Positions 50,714-58,778 of a DNA stretch of 64,000 nt are shown here, piece after piece (position 1 is the stretch's first letter; each line of letters begins with the position of its first letter). The stretch comes from Acidimicrobiales bacterium (GTDB taxonomy: Bacteria > Actinomycetota > Acidimicrobiia > Acidimicrobiales > JACCXE01): assembly GCA_035546775.1 (NCBI GenBank), contig DASZWD010000058.1, forward strand, positions 1 to 64,000, read 5' to 3'. Both the position numbers and the translations under genes were made by a program. Under the pieces are notes generated by a model. The model saw only the letters and a program-made list of their open reading frames with translations. It made no database searches and had not been told where the DNA came from.

Positions 50714-52207
50714 TCAGACGGCGGTCGGCAGCATCTCGTTGATGGTCGACAGCACGCCCATCAGGCTGCCACCTTTCTCGATGTAGGCGTCGGCGCCGGC
50801 GAGCAGCGCCGGCTGACGCATGCGGGCGCCGTCGAAGCCCGACAACACGATGATCTTGGCGTTCGGCAGCTTGTTGCGGATCACGGGCAGCGCCTCGAGG
50901 CCGTCCATCACCGGCATGGCGAGGTCCAGCACGACGACGTCGGGGGTGAGCTCGTCGGCCAACGCGATTGCCGCTTGGCCGTCGACCGCCTCGCCCACGA
51001 CCTCGAACGAACCGTCGGCGTTGAACACGCGGCGCAGCAGAACACGAATGTCGCGCGCGTCGTCGACGAGCAGCACGCGGTGCACCGGCAAGTGCTTCGA
51101 CCGATCTTCGGCGGCCGGGAGTTCGGGCAGCGCGGGGACGGCGGGACGCGCCCGCTCAAGTTCGCCGGCGTCGAAGTCGTTGTCCGTGCCGGCGAGCAAG
51201 TCGTTCATCATCAGGCGCGCCGAGGTGACCGTACGTCGCAACGCGGCGTGGGCCGCTTCCTCGTAGCCCGCTTCGAAGGCGTACAACGCGGCCGACAAGC
51301 CCTGCACGACGTTGTCGTTGATCTCGAGGGCGTGCCGGCGCCGCACTTCGGCGTCGTGGAGGCGCAGGGCGAACTCGGCGGCACGCTTGCGCTCGGTGAT
51401 GTCGCGCACGAACGCCGCGACCATCGTGCCCTCGCCGTTGCGCAACACCCCAAGGCTGATGTCGACGGGTACCTCTGATCCGTCCTTGCGCCGGGCGATG
51501 ACTTCGAGCGCCGTTCCCATCGGCCGAGCCACGGGGCAACCCATGTAGGCGGCGCGGTGCACGCGGTGCGCCAACCTGAGTCGCTCCGGAATGAGCATCT
51601 CGATGTGCTGGCCGATGAGTTCCTCGGGTGCGTACCCGAACAGTTCTTCGGTGCGCTCGTTGATTTGGTGAATGGCGCCAGCGCGGTCGACAACGATCAG
51701 CGCGTCCGGTGACGCCTCGACGAGCGACGCGAAGCGAGCGCTGACGCGTTGCGCCTCCTCCTCGGCGCGCCGCTGTTCGGTGATGTCGCGGCAGATGCCG
51801 TACATCCGTATCGGGTTGCCATCGTCGTCGACCGCGACCTCGCCGTACGAGTCGAGAATGCGCACCTCGCCGGTCGGGCGCACGATGCGTTCCTCCATGT
51901 GGTACGGCTCGTGGGTCTGGAAGGCGCGCATGTGCACCGCCTTCACCTTCTCGCGATCGTCCGGATGGATGAACTCCATGAACTTCTCGTACGACGCGTT
52001 GAACGACTGCGGCTCAGTGCCGTAGATCCGGTAGAGCTCGTCACTCCACGAGTTCGTGTCGTTGACGATGTGCCAGTCGTAACTGCCCATCGAGCCGACG
52101 CGTTGCGCCTCGGCCAAACGGGCCTCGTTACGTCGTGACTCTTCGAGGGCGCGCTCTGTCATCTCCAGCAGCGCCTCGTAGCGATGCTGTTCGTCCTCCA
52201 CGCTCAC
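50714..52207 (-). CDS. PAS-PAS-receiver protein with degenerate histidine-kinase dimerisation helix
   Basis: 497 aa, soluble. PAS 1 (~30-150, SDELYRIYGTEPQSFNASYE), PAS 2 (~160-285, FASLVEASPDALIVVDRAGA), a helix HALEINDNVVQGLSAALYAF that matches HisKA_3 dimerisation helices but has Asn where the phospho-His should be, no HATPase domain, and a C-terminal receiver (VLLVDDARDIRVLLRRVFNA; Asp in VVVLDLAMPVMDGL). It cannot be a self-sufficient kinase; it probably senses through PAS and is phosphorylated by another kinase. GTG start at 52207. Confidence 0.88.
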   Translation of the reverse strand: MSVEDEQHRYEALLEMTERALEESRRNEARLAEAQRVGSMGSYDWHIVNDTNSWSDELYRIYGTEPQSFNASYEKFMEFIHPDDREKVKAVHMRAFQTHEPYHMEERIVRPTGEVRILDSYGEVAVDDDGNPIRMYGICRDITEQRRAEEEAQRVSARFASLVEASPDALIVVDRAGAIHQINERTEELFGYAPEELIGQHIEMLIPERLRLAHRVHRAAYMGCPVARPMGTALEVIARRKDGSEVPVDISLGVLRNGEGTMVAAFVRDITERKRAAEFALRLHDAEVRRRHALEINDNVVQGLSAALYAFEAGYEEAAHAALRRTVTSARLMMNDLLAGTDNDFDAGELERARPAVPALPELPAAEDRSKHLPVHRVLLVDDARDIRVLLRRVFNADGSFEVVGEAVDGQAAIALADELTPDVVVLDLAMPVMDGLEALPVIRNKLPNAKIIVLSGFDGARMRQPALLAGADAYIEKGGSLMGVLSTINEMLPTAV

Positions 52208-52243
52208 ACCAATCGGTCACGCAGAATTCATCGTTAACAACAC

Positions 52244-52270
52244 CCGCGCAACTTTCTCAACACTGCGCGG
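52244..52270 (-). terminator. Short hairpin after the lipoprotein gene
   Basis: On the minus strand CCGCGCA pairs with TGCGCGG across 13 nt, and is followed by TGTTGTTAAC, the most T-rich stretch nearby. It lies 6-32 bp after the stop of the lipoprotein gene and before the start of the PAS-PAS-receiver gene. Weak but well placed. Confidence 0.4.
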
Positions 52271-52275
52271 AGGCG

Positions 52276-53148
52276 TTACCCCGCTTGGCGTAGGAGATCC
52301 TGGAGGTCGGCGACGTCGCTGGCCGCCGGCACCGCCACGTCGACCGTTTTGCCGAAGTCGTACATCTCTTGCGTGATGCTGAGCGTGCCCTTGAACGGGT
52401 TGGTCGCGGCGGCCTGCGCGGACGACAGGCACGGCGGGAGCTTCAAGTTGGCCGTGTCGACGGTCTGCTTGAAGCGGCGCATGCGCCCGTCGCTGTCGAG
52501 CCACACGTCGACGTTCTGCACCGGGTTGGCGTAGAACGACGCCAGTTGCTGGATCGTCTTCTTCGCGTCGGCCGACGCGTTGTCGGCCACCTTGTTCAGA
52601 TTGACCTCGACTTGGTAGTGCGTCGTGTTCGTGCCGCGGACCGATTCATTCCCGGCCGCCGTGACCTTGTCGGCGGCGTCGAGGATGCGCAGTCCCGACG
52701 TCGGGTCCCCGGATTGGTTCTTCAGCAGCGCAGTGAAGTCGATGTCGGGGCACACACTCTTCATGGCCGCACCGACGTCGAGCTTGAGCCAGTGCTTTCC
52801 CGTCTCCTGGGCCATCTGCGGGATCTTCATGTACTCGACGAAGGAGTCGCCGACGTCCATGATCGCTTCGATCGTGCCGGTGCCGCCCGGGATACCGAGC
52901 TTGGACGCGTCCACCTCGATCGAGCCCAGGTGGTGGTCGAAGTCGAAGGCTCCGTCGAAGGACGTATTCGAGAGCGCACCCTGGCCGCCGGCGATGGTCA
53001 CCGTCATCGCCGCCGTCCGGGCGGACTGCGTTTTGTTCGCCGCCGCCTGCACGGCTTCGAGCGGTGTCGCCTTGGACCCTCCACCACACGCACCCCCGGC
53101 GAGTGCGGCAAACAACAGGACGGCGACCGGTGTCTGGAGTCGGGGCAT
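52276..53148 (-). CDS. Putative lipoprotein, LppX/LprG-like
   Basis: 290 aa. Lipobox LAGGAC after a short hydrophobic signal (PVAVLLFAALAGGACGGGSK). The rest is a mixed alpha/beta domain (TAAMTVTIAGGQGALSNTSF, VDVWLDSDGRMRRFKQTVDT) as in the LolA-like lipid-binding lipoproteins of actinobacteria. Likely anchored on the outer face of the membrane; ligand unknown. It follows the phosphoesterase gene by 21 bp. Confidence 0.8.
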   Translation of the reverse strand: MPRLQTPVAVLLFAALAGGACGGGSKATPLEAVQAAANKTQSARTAAMTVTIAGGQGALSNTSFDGAFDFDHHLGSIEVDASKLGIPGGTGTIEAIMDVGDSFVEYMKIPQMAQETGKHWLKLDVGAAMKSVCPDIDFTALLKNQSGDPTSGLRILDAADKVTAAGNESVRGTNTTHYQVEVNLNKVADNASADAKKTIQQLASFYANPVQNVDVWLDSDGRMRRFKQTVDTANLKLPPCLSSAQAAATNPFKGTLSITQEMYDFGKTVDVAVPAASDVADLQDLLRQAG

Positions 53149-53169
53149 GTCCGGACTGTAACGACCGCT

Positions 53170-54753
53170 TTAGTCGCTCTGCACCGTCTTGAGCAGTTCT
53201 GGGCGCGAGTGCAGGAAGCTGTCCTCGAACTTCCAGTCGGTTCGGATGCCGAACTTCTCGTACCAGCCGGCCTCGAGAAGCTTCTGGACGCCGCTCGGAT
53301 CCTTTTCGCCGAACTTGCTGCCACCGGGCAGCGGGTTGTGCGGCACCGGGATCGGCGGCAGCGGCCATGACGGCAGACCCGAGATGTGGCCGGCGATCGG
53401 GAAGTTCAGCGGGTCAGACGCTTCGGTGTTGATCGTGATGTTGGCGGTGTCGATCGCCGACTTCCGCCACGCGGTCAACGGCGCGCTGTAGGGGGTGAAC
53501 GCGTGCTCGGGTTGGAAGCTACGGAAGGCTCCGAAGGCGCGCTCGATCGAATTCGTCGCCCGCATGCGCGTCGTCAGGTACGGCAGGTTCCAGTTGTCGG
53601 CGATGAACTTGTTGATCGACGTGTGCTCGAACAGTGTGTGGTCGACCGCTCCGGCGCGGTGCGTCCAGGGGCTCACGATCATCGACGGGATGCGGAAGCC
53701 CAGCTGACCGAAGTCGTCCTCGCCGCCGGGGTCCTTCGGCGTGCCGCGATCGTCGGCCAGCCGGGGCGGGTCGACGTGGTCGAAGAAGCCGCCCCATTCG
53801 TCGTAGGTGATGACGAGCGCGCCCTGGCGGTAATGCCGCGAGTTCACGAACGCCTCGGTGATGTCGGACAGGAACGTCTGCCCGAGCCGGAGGTCCGAGT
53901 GCGGATGGTCGTCGTTGCCGAACTCGTTCGTGTTGAAGAACGGGTTGATGAACGAAACGGCCGGCAGCGTGCCGGTCTCACACGCGGCGAAGTAATCGCT
54001 GACATGGCGGAGCCGGTTCACGTGCCGCGCGCCCCAGTACGCCAGCTCCGGCAGGTTGGAGTAGTAACAAGCGGCGCTGACGTTGAAGCGGTCGTAGAGG
54101 TCCCACATCGTCGACCACGTCCAACCGAGGGCCCAGTCGTGGTGGCCCTTAGCGGCGTACTCCGGTGGGGTCTTGTTGTCCTTGAGTCCCCCGGACTGGC
54201 TCGAGTGCAGGTAGTACCGGTTCGGTTCGGTCGGACCCAGTAATGAACAGTGCCAGCGGTCATAGGTCTGGTACTGCCGGACGAGCTGGGCGAACACCGG
54301 CACGTCGACGGCGTCGTAGTAACTGAGGCTGAACTCGTCGTTCTTCGTCTTGGGATCAAGCCATCCGTTGACGCGTCCGAGGGCGCGCTCGGCGCGACCT
54401 CCGTCCCAGCTGTGTGACGGATCGGCGAACCCGCGCCCGTGGAAGTTCTGCCGACCGTTGGCGCCCCAGTTGGCCGTCGTACGCGTCTGGCCGACGTGGC
54501 CCGGGCGCAGATCGGGGAACGTCTGCACCTGACGGCCGTCGAAGGCCGGGTTCTCCTTGCCGTACCAGCCGAGCAAGTGGTCGACCGATCGGTTCTCCTG
54601 CATGACGATCACGATGTGCTTGATCGGCGTGCGTGTGGCGCGCCCGGGTATGACGCGCTTGATCAGATGAAACGCCGCGTTGTTGTGCACGTGCGTTGCC
54701 GCGACGCCCCCAGCGGCAGCCTTCAAGAAAGTCCTGCGGTCCACGCTCCCCAT
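53170..54753 (-). CDS. Tat-exported phosphoesterase (phospholipase C/acid phosphatase family)
   Basis: 527 aa. Twin-arginine signal MGSVDRRTFLKAAAGGVAA. The phosphoesterase-family opening HIVIVMQENRSVDHLLGWYG holds the metal/nucleophile site; further motifs are NPFFNTNEFGNDDHPHSD, LVITYDEWGGFFDHVDPPR and RIPSMIVSPWT. Cleaves phosphodiesters or phospholipids outside the cell by family. ATG at 54753; the longer frame up to 55650 overlaps the metallo-beta-lactamase gene and is rejected. Confidence 0.92.
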   Translation of the reverse strand: MGSVDRRTFLKAAAGGVAATHVHNNAAFHLIKRVIPGRATRTPIKHIVIVMQENRSVDHLLGWYGKENPAFDGRQVQTFPDLRPGHVGQTRTTANWGANGRQNFHGRGFADPSHSWDGGRAERALGRVNGWLDPKTKNDEFSLSYYDAVDVPVFAQLVRQYQTYDRWHCSLLGPTEPNRYYLHSSQSGGLKDNKTPPEYAAKGHHDWALGWTWSTMWDLYDRFNVSAACYYSNLPELAYWGARHVNRLRHVSDYFAACETGTLPAVSFINPFFNTNEFGNDDHPHSDLRLGQTFLSDITEAFVNSRHYRQGALVITYDEWGGFFDHVDPPRLADDRGTPKDPGGEDDFGQLGFRIPSMIVSPWTHRAGAVDHTLFEHTSINKFIADNWNLPYLTTRMRATNSIERAFGAFRSFQPEHAFTPYSAPLTAWRKSAIDTANITINTEASDPLNFPIAGHISGLPSWPLPPIPVPHNPLPGGSKFGEKDPSGVQKLLEAGWYEKFGIRTDWKFEDSFLHSRPELLKTVQSD

Positions 54754-54779
54754 GCAAGCGAGGGTAAATGAACTGACGG

Positions 54780-55664
54780 CTAATACGGAATCGCGTCGAG
54801 GGAAACTTCGTCGGGACCAACGTCGATGGTCATGCCCTCCCACGCCGAGGACACGCATTGCTCGCCGTCGCCGCCCCACAACCGGCACGCGTCGTCGTTC
54901 AGCAGATCGAGTTCGGCATCGGTGTGGTACGGGTCGTGGTGGAAGAGCACCAAGTGACCGACTTCGGCCTTTTGGGCGAACGCCACCACGTGCCCGATCG
55001 CCGAGTGGCCCCACCCCGCGTGGCGCGGGTATTCGTCGTCGCCGTACTGCGCGTCGTGTAGCAACACATCGGCCTCGCGCGCCAGCCCGTGGCCGCTGAT
55101 CCAGTCGGCAGGTTGTAGCGCGAGATCGAGGCCAGCGATGCCGGGTTCGTGATCGGGTAAGTACACAATCGACCGGCCCTTCTCCTCGACGCGGTAGCCG
55201 ACGGTGGGGCCCTGGTGCGTCACCAGCGACGCGCGCACGGTCATGCCTCCGATCTCGACGGGATCGGTCGGCGCGTCGTGGAACGTGAGTTGGCACGGGA
55301 TGTCGGCCACGCGCACGGGAAACAGCGGCGGCGACATGTACGTCGCGATCCGGTCGGCGAGGGGCTGCACCGGCGACGCCGGTCCCCAAACGTGCACCTC
55401 GGCGTCGGGCGCAAAGAGCGGCCGGAAGAAGCCGAGCCCTTGCAGGTGATCCATGTGCAGGTGCGTGAGGAAAACGTGAATTTGCTTCACGCCGTCCTCG
55501 ACCATCTGCACACCGAGCGGCCGCATGCCAGTGCCAGCGTCGAGGACGACCGCTTCGCCACCGGTACCGGTTATCGCGACACACGACGTGTTGCCGCCGT
55601 AGCGCATCGTTTCGGGTCCTGGCGCAGCGACCGAGCCCCGGCAGCCCCACACCCGGGCTCTCAA
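54780..55664 (-). CDS. Metallo-beta-lactamase-fold hydrolase
   Basis: 294 aa. The HxHxDH metal motif is in FLTHLHMDHLQGLGF; further ligands lie in LVTHQGPTVGYR, VLLHDAQYGDDEYPRHAGWG and VLFHHDPYHTD. The N terminus ARVWGCRGSVAAPGPETMRY is typical of the phosphodiesterase/RNase-Z-like branch of MBL proteins. The start is TTG at 55664, overlapping the PAS-gene TGA as TTGA; a GTG 12 bp on is the alternative. Probably a cyclic-nucleotide or phosphodiester hydrolase; substrate unknown. Confidence 0.85.
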   Translation of the reverse strand: MRARVWGCRGSVAAPGPETMRYGGNTSCVAITGTGGEAVVLDAGTGMRPLGVQMVEDGVKQIHVFLTHLHMDHLQGLGFFRPLFAPDAEVHVWGPASPVQPLADRIATYMSPPLFPVRVADIPCQLTFHDAPTDPVEIGGMTVRASLVTHQGPTVGYRVEEKGRSIVYLPDHEPGIAGLDLALQPADWISGHGLAREADVLLHDAQYGDDEYPRHAGWGHSAIGHVVAFAQKAEVGHLVLFHHDPYHTDAELDLLNDDACRLWGGDGEQCVSSAWEGMTIDVGPDEVSLDAIPY

Positions 55665-56071
55665 GCCTTTGCCTCCCAGAACACGGTGAGCACGCCGTGC
55701 ATCTCGCCGGTGTGGCCGAACAAGGGATAAGCGGTGATCTCCCACGCCACCTTGGCCCCGCCGTCGAGCGGCGTCGCCAGCAGCCGGCTGTGCGCCGGCT
55801 CGCGCTGGTTGAAGGCGATGCCCGGCGGTGAGTCGCGCTTGCGCAGCGGCTCGCCGTTGAGGCCCTCGAGGTTGAGCATGTTGCCGAAGTCCGCGGCAGT
55901 GACTTGCCCCAACTCGGCGTACGTCTTGCCCAGCATCAGCTCGGCCGCTTCGTTGAAGAACACGAGCATGCCGTTGGCGTCGATGAGGAACATCGGCGTC
56001 GCCAGGTTCGCCGCCAGCTCGCGGGCGAGGATGAGCGGAAGGCTGCGCGGCGCGCCGTCGGCCTCGGTCAT
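55661..56071 (-). CDS. Single PAS-domain protein
   Basis: 136 aa. One PAS fold: ARELAANLATPMFLIDANGM, LVFFNEAAELMLGKTYAELG and the closing strand AWEITAYPLFGHTGEMHGVL. No output domain. The stop overlaps the start of the metallo-beta-lactamase gene, so sensor and enzyme are co-translated. ATG at 56071, 37 bp from the divergent SRPBCC gene. Confidence 0.8.
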   Translation of the reverse strand: MTEADGAPRSLPLILARELAANLATPMFLIDANGMLVFFNEAAELMLGKTYAELGQVTAADFGNMLNLEGLNGEPLRKRDSPPGIAFNQREPAHSRLLATPLDGGAKVAWEITAYPLFGHTGEMHGVLTVFWEAKA

Positions 56072-56107
56072 GGAGCGGAGGTTACGTGCCGATGCCAAGC
56101 TCGCGCT

Positions 56108-56572
56108 GTGGACCTCGTCACACACAAGACGCTGCAGTTCGCGCGACCGCGCGCCGACGTGTGGTCGGCGATGGGTGACGTCGGCTCGTACCAGCGATGG
56201 TGGCCGTGGTTACGCAGCTTCGAGGCGCGGGCGCTGGCTTCGGGCGAGGCGTGGCACTGCACCGTGCGACCGCCTCTCCCCTACACCGTGAAGTTCACCA
56301 TCGCCTTCGAAGACGTCGTGGCCGAGCGGTACGCGCAGGCCCACGTGTCAGGCGACGTCGCCGGCGACGCCACGCTCACCCTCGACGACACCGATCTTGG
56401 GTGCGTCGTGGTGGTGCGCTCGAATCTGTCGCCGCGCTCGACGTTCTTGCGCTTGCTCGCCTCGACCTTCCCGCCCGTGGCGCGCTACGGCCACGACTGG
56501 GTCTTGTCGACGGGCGCCGACCAATTCGCCATGCGCGCCCTCAATGCTGATGAGCGGGACACCACCACGTAG
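56108..56572 (+). CDS. SRPBCC superfamily protein
   Basis: 154 aa helix-grip protein: KTLQFARPRADVWSAMGDVG, EAWHCTVRPPLPYTVKFTIA, ending in RLLASTFPPVARYGHDWVLS. Similar in kind to, but distinct from, the protein at 4029. GTG start at 56108. Its 3' end overlaps the convergent DNA-glycosylase gene by 32 bp. Ligand unknown. Confidence 0.8.
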   Translation: MDLVTHKTLQFARPRADVWSAMGDVGSYQRWWPWLRSFEARALASGEAWHCTVRPPLPYTVKFTIAFEDVVAERYAQAHVSGDVAGDATLTLDDTDLGCVVVVRSNLSPRSTFLRLLASTFPPVARYGHDWVLSTGADQFAMRALNADERDTTT

Positions 56573-57317
56573 TGCGCCCGCCGACGGTGGCCCGCGCCAG
56601 CGCCGCCCCGTCTTTCGGGCACCGTCCTCCTGGTTTTCGGTGGGCGATCAAGTCGCCGGTGTGTGACCCGCCGCGCTTGTGCAGGTCGCGCAGCGTCGCC
56701 TTGAGGTGCTTGAAGAGGGTCTTGATCTCGGGCGGTGCGAGCGACCGCGCCGGGCGGTCGGGTGCAAGACCGGCGCGCCACAGCGTCTCGTCGGCGATGA
56801 GGTTGCCGATGCCGGCGAGGCGGTGCTGCGTCATCAGGCGCGCCTTGAGCGGCGCGTCGGACGCCAGCACGGCGGTGAAGTCCTTCAGCGACACTGCGTC
56901 GGCGTCGTGGCCCATCCGCGCCTCGTGCGGGTCGAGCGACACGCCGCCGAGGCGGCGCGGGTCGTTTATGACGAGTCGGGATCCGTCGGTGAACGTGAGG
57001 GCAAAGCGATCCCACGCCGGGTCCTTGCGCTTGCTCGAATAGATCAGTTCGTCGACGCCCTCGACTCCGTCGACGATCAGCCGGCCGGTCATGCCGAAGC
57101 GCATGCCGATCGTCGGGCCGTCGGTGTCGACCAGCAGCAGCTTGCCGATGCGTCGCGTGCCGGTGATCGTCTTGCCCTTGAGCACGCGGGCGATCGTGCG
57201 CGGGCTGGTCCCGTCCTTGAGATACCAGGCGTCGGGCGCGTGCACTTTGGCAATCGTGCGCCCGAGCACGCGATCGGCCACGCGCCGGTACGCCTCGATC
57301 TCGACCATCTCGGGCAC
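56541..57317 (-). CDS. Fpg/Nei-family DNA glycosylase-like protein with altered zinc finger
   Basis: 258 aa. N-terminal Pro2-Glu3 and Glu6 (MPEMVEIEAYRRVADRVLGR) fit the bifunctional glycosylase/AP-lyase active site. The H2TH region GIGNLIADETLWRAGLAPDR is present. The C-terminal zinc finger normally CxxC-x16-CxxC reads RCPKDGAALARA ... TTWWCPAHQH: the second Cys is Asp and the last is His, so zinc binding is doubtful. Likely removes oxidised bases; substrate range cannot be assigned. Confidence 0.88.
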   Translation of the reverse strand: MPEMVEIEAYRRVADRVLGRTIAKVHAPDAWYLKDGTSPRTIARVLKGKTITGTRRIGKLLLVDTDGPTIGMRFGMTGRLIVDGVEGVDELIYSSKRKDPAWDRFALTFTDGSRLVINDPRRLGGVSLDPHEARMGHDADAVSLKDFTAVLASDAPLKARLMTQHRLAGIGNLIADETLWRAGLAPDRPARSLAPPEIKTLFKHLKATLRDLHKRGGSHTGDLIAHRKPGGRCPKDGAALARATVGGRTTWWCPAHQH

Positions 57318-57330
57318 GTCACCGGTTTAG

Positions 57331-57367
57331 CCTCTTCGTTGGCGCCCTACGGGCGCACAACGAGAGG
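57331..57367. repeat. 37-bp imperfect palindrome between divergent Fpg-like and cbs genes
   Basis: Left 57331-57347 and right 57351-57367 arms (CCTCT...AGAGG outside, GCGCCC/GGGCGC inside, small mismatches) around TAC. It lies in the only shared upstream region of the Fpg-like gene and cbs, so it could be an operator, or a member of the palindrome set seen elsewhere in the window. Confidence 0.5.
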
Positions 57368-57404
57368 AGCCTCACAGTCTGGACGGCTCGCTTACGCTCG
57401 CTCT

Positions 57405-58778
57405 ATGGCAGAGATGGAAGTCGCCAACTCGCTGCTCGACCTCGTCGGTAATACGCCGCTCGTGCGCCTTGACCGTATGGGCAAGGACCTGTCGTGCACC
57501 TTGCTGGCCAAGCTCGAGTTCCTGAACGCCGGGGGCAGCGTCAAGGACCGACCGGCCGTGGCCATGATCGACGCCGCCGAGCGCGATGGTCGCCTCAAAC
57601 CGGGCGGGACGATCGTCGAGCCGACGTCGGGCAACACCGGCGTGGGTCTCGCCATCGTGGCGGCCCGTCGCGGCTATCGCTGCGTGTTCATCATGCCGGA
57701 CAAGATGGCGCCCGAGAAGATCGCGCTCCTGCGCGCGTACGGCGCCGAAGTCATCGTGTGCCCGACGGCGGTATCGCCGGAGCATCCCGACAGCTACTAC
57801 TCCGTGTCCAACCGCTTGGCGAACGAGATCCCCAACGCGTTCAAGCCGGACCAGTACTCGAATCCGGCGAACCCGCAGTCGCACTTCGAGTCGACCGGCC
57901 CCGAGATCTGGCGCCAGACCGCTGGGCGCATCACGCACTTCGTCGCCGGCATCGGCACCGGCGGCACGATCAGCGGCACGGGCCGTTTCCTCAAGTCGCA
58001 GGACGCCAACGTGCAGATCATCGGGGCTGATCCCGAAGGCTCCGTGTATTCCGGCGGGTCGGGCCGGCCGTATCTCGTCGAAGGCATCGGCGAGGACTTC
58101 TGGCCCACGACCTATGACCCGTCGGTGGTCGACCGCGTCGTCATGGTGAGCGACCGCGACAGCTTCCTCACCGCGCGGCGCGTCACGCGCGAGGAAGGCA
58201 TCCTCGTGGGCGGCTCGGCCGGCACCGCGGTGTGGGCGGCGGTCCAAGTGGGCCGTGAGTTGTCGCACGACGACGTGATGGTGGTGCTCATTCCCGACTC
58301 GGGGCGCGGCTACCTGTCGAAGCTCTACAACGACGGGTGGATGGCCGACTTCGGCTTCCTGCGCGCGTCGGGCCAAACCGTCGCCGACGTGCTGGCGCGC
58401 AAGGGCCGCGACATCCCCGAACTCGTGCACGTGCACCCGGACGAGACGGTCCGCGCCGCCATCGAGATCCTGCGTGAGTTCGGGGTCTCGCAGATGCCGG
58501 TGGTGTCGCACGAACCGCCGGTGGTCGCCGCCGAAGTGCGCGGCGCGGTGCACGAACGCGACCTGCTCGACGCCGCGTTCAAGGACCCGTCGGTGCTCGA
58601 CGGGCCGCTCGAGAAGGTGATGGGGCCCGCGCTACCGATGCTCGGCGGCGGCGAGCCCGTCGAGGACGCGGTCGCCGCGCTCGAAGCGTCGTCGGCCATC
58701 GTCGTGCTCGACGGCGGGCACCCCGTTGGGATCCTGACGCGCTCGGACCTGCTCGAGTTCCTGGTGAATCGCCAATGA
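57405..58778 (+). CDS. cbs: Cystathionine beta-synthase with C-terminal CBS-domain pair
   Basis: 457 aa. PLP fold-II enzyme joining serine (or O-acetylserine) and homocysteine. The PLP lysine is in NAGGSVKDRPAVAMIDAAER and the substrate loop in EPTSGNTGVGLAIVAARRGY; PLP-phosphate loop GIGTGGTISGTGRFL. Residues ~335-457 form two CBS motifs (VHVHPDETVRAAIEILREFG ... GGHPVGILTRSDLLEFL), which may bind a nucleotide or SAM. ATG at 57405. It overlaps metB by 4 bp (ATGA), so the two transsulfuration steps are coupled. Confidence 0.94.
   Translation: MAEMEVANSLLDLVGNTPLVRLDRMGKDLSCTLLAKLEFLNAGGSVKDRPAVAMIDAAERDGRLKPGGTIVEPTSGNTGVGLAIVAARRGYRCVFIMPDKMAPEKIALLRAYGAEVIVCPTAVSPEHPDSYYSVSNRLANEIPNAFKPDQYSNPANPQSHFESTGPEIWRQTAGRITHFVAGIGTGGTISGTGRFLKSQDANVQIIGADPEGSVYSGGSGRPYLVEGIGEDFWPTTYDPSVVDRVVMVSDRDSFLTARRVTREEGILVGGSAGTAVWAAVQVGRELSHDDVMVVLIPDSGRGYLSKLYNDGWMADFGFLRASGQTVADVLARKGRDIPELVHVHPDETVRAAIEILREFGVSQMPVVSHEPPVVAAEVRGAVHERDLLDAAFKDPSVLDGPLEKVMGPALPMLGGGEPVEDAVAALEASSAIVVLDGGHPVGILTRSDLLEFLVNRQ

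Noticed and set aside
53170-55650. 826-aa extension of the Tat phosphoesterase
   Set aside because: The extra 5' part runs antisense-frame through the metallo-beta-lactamase gene; the Tat signal marks the start at 54753.
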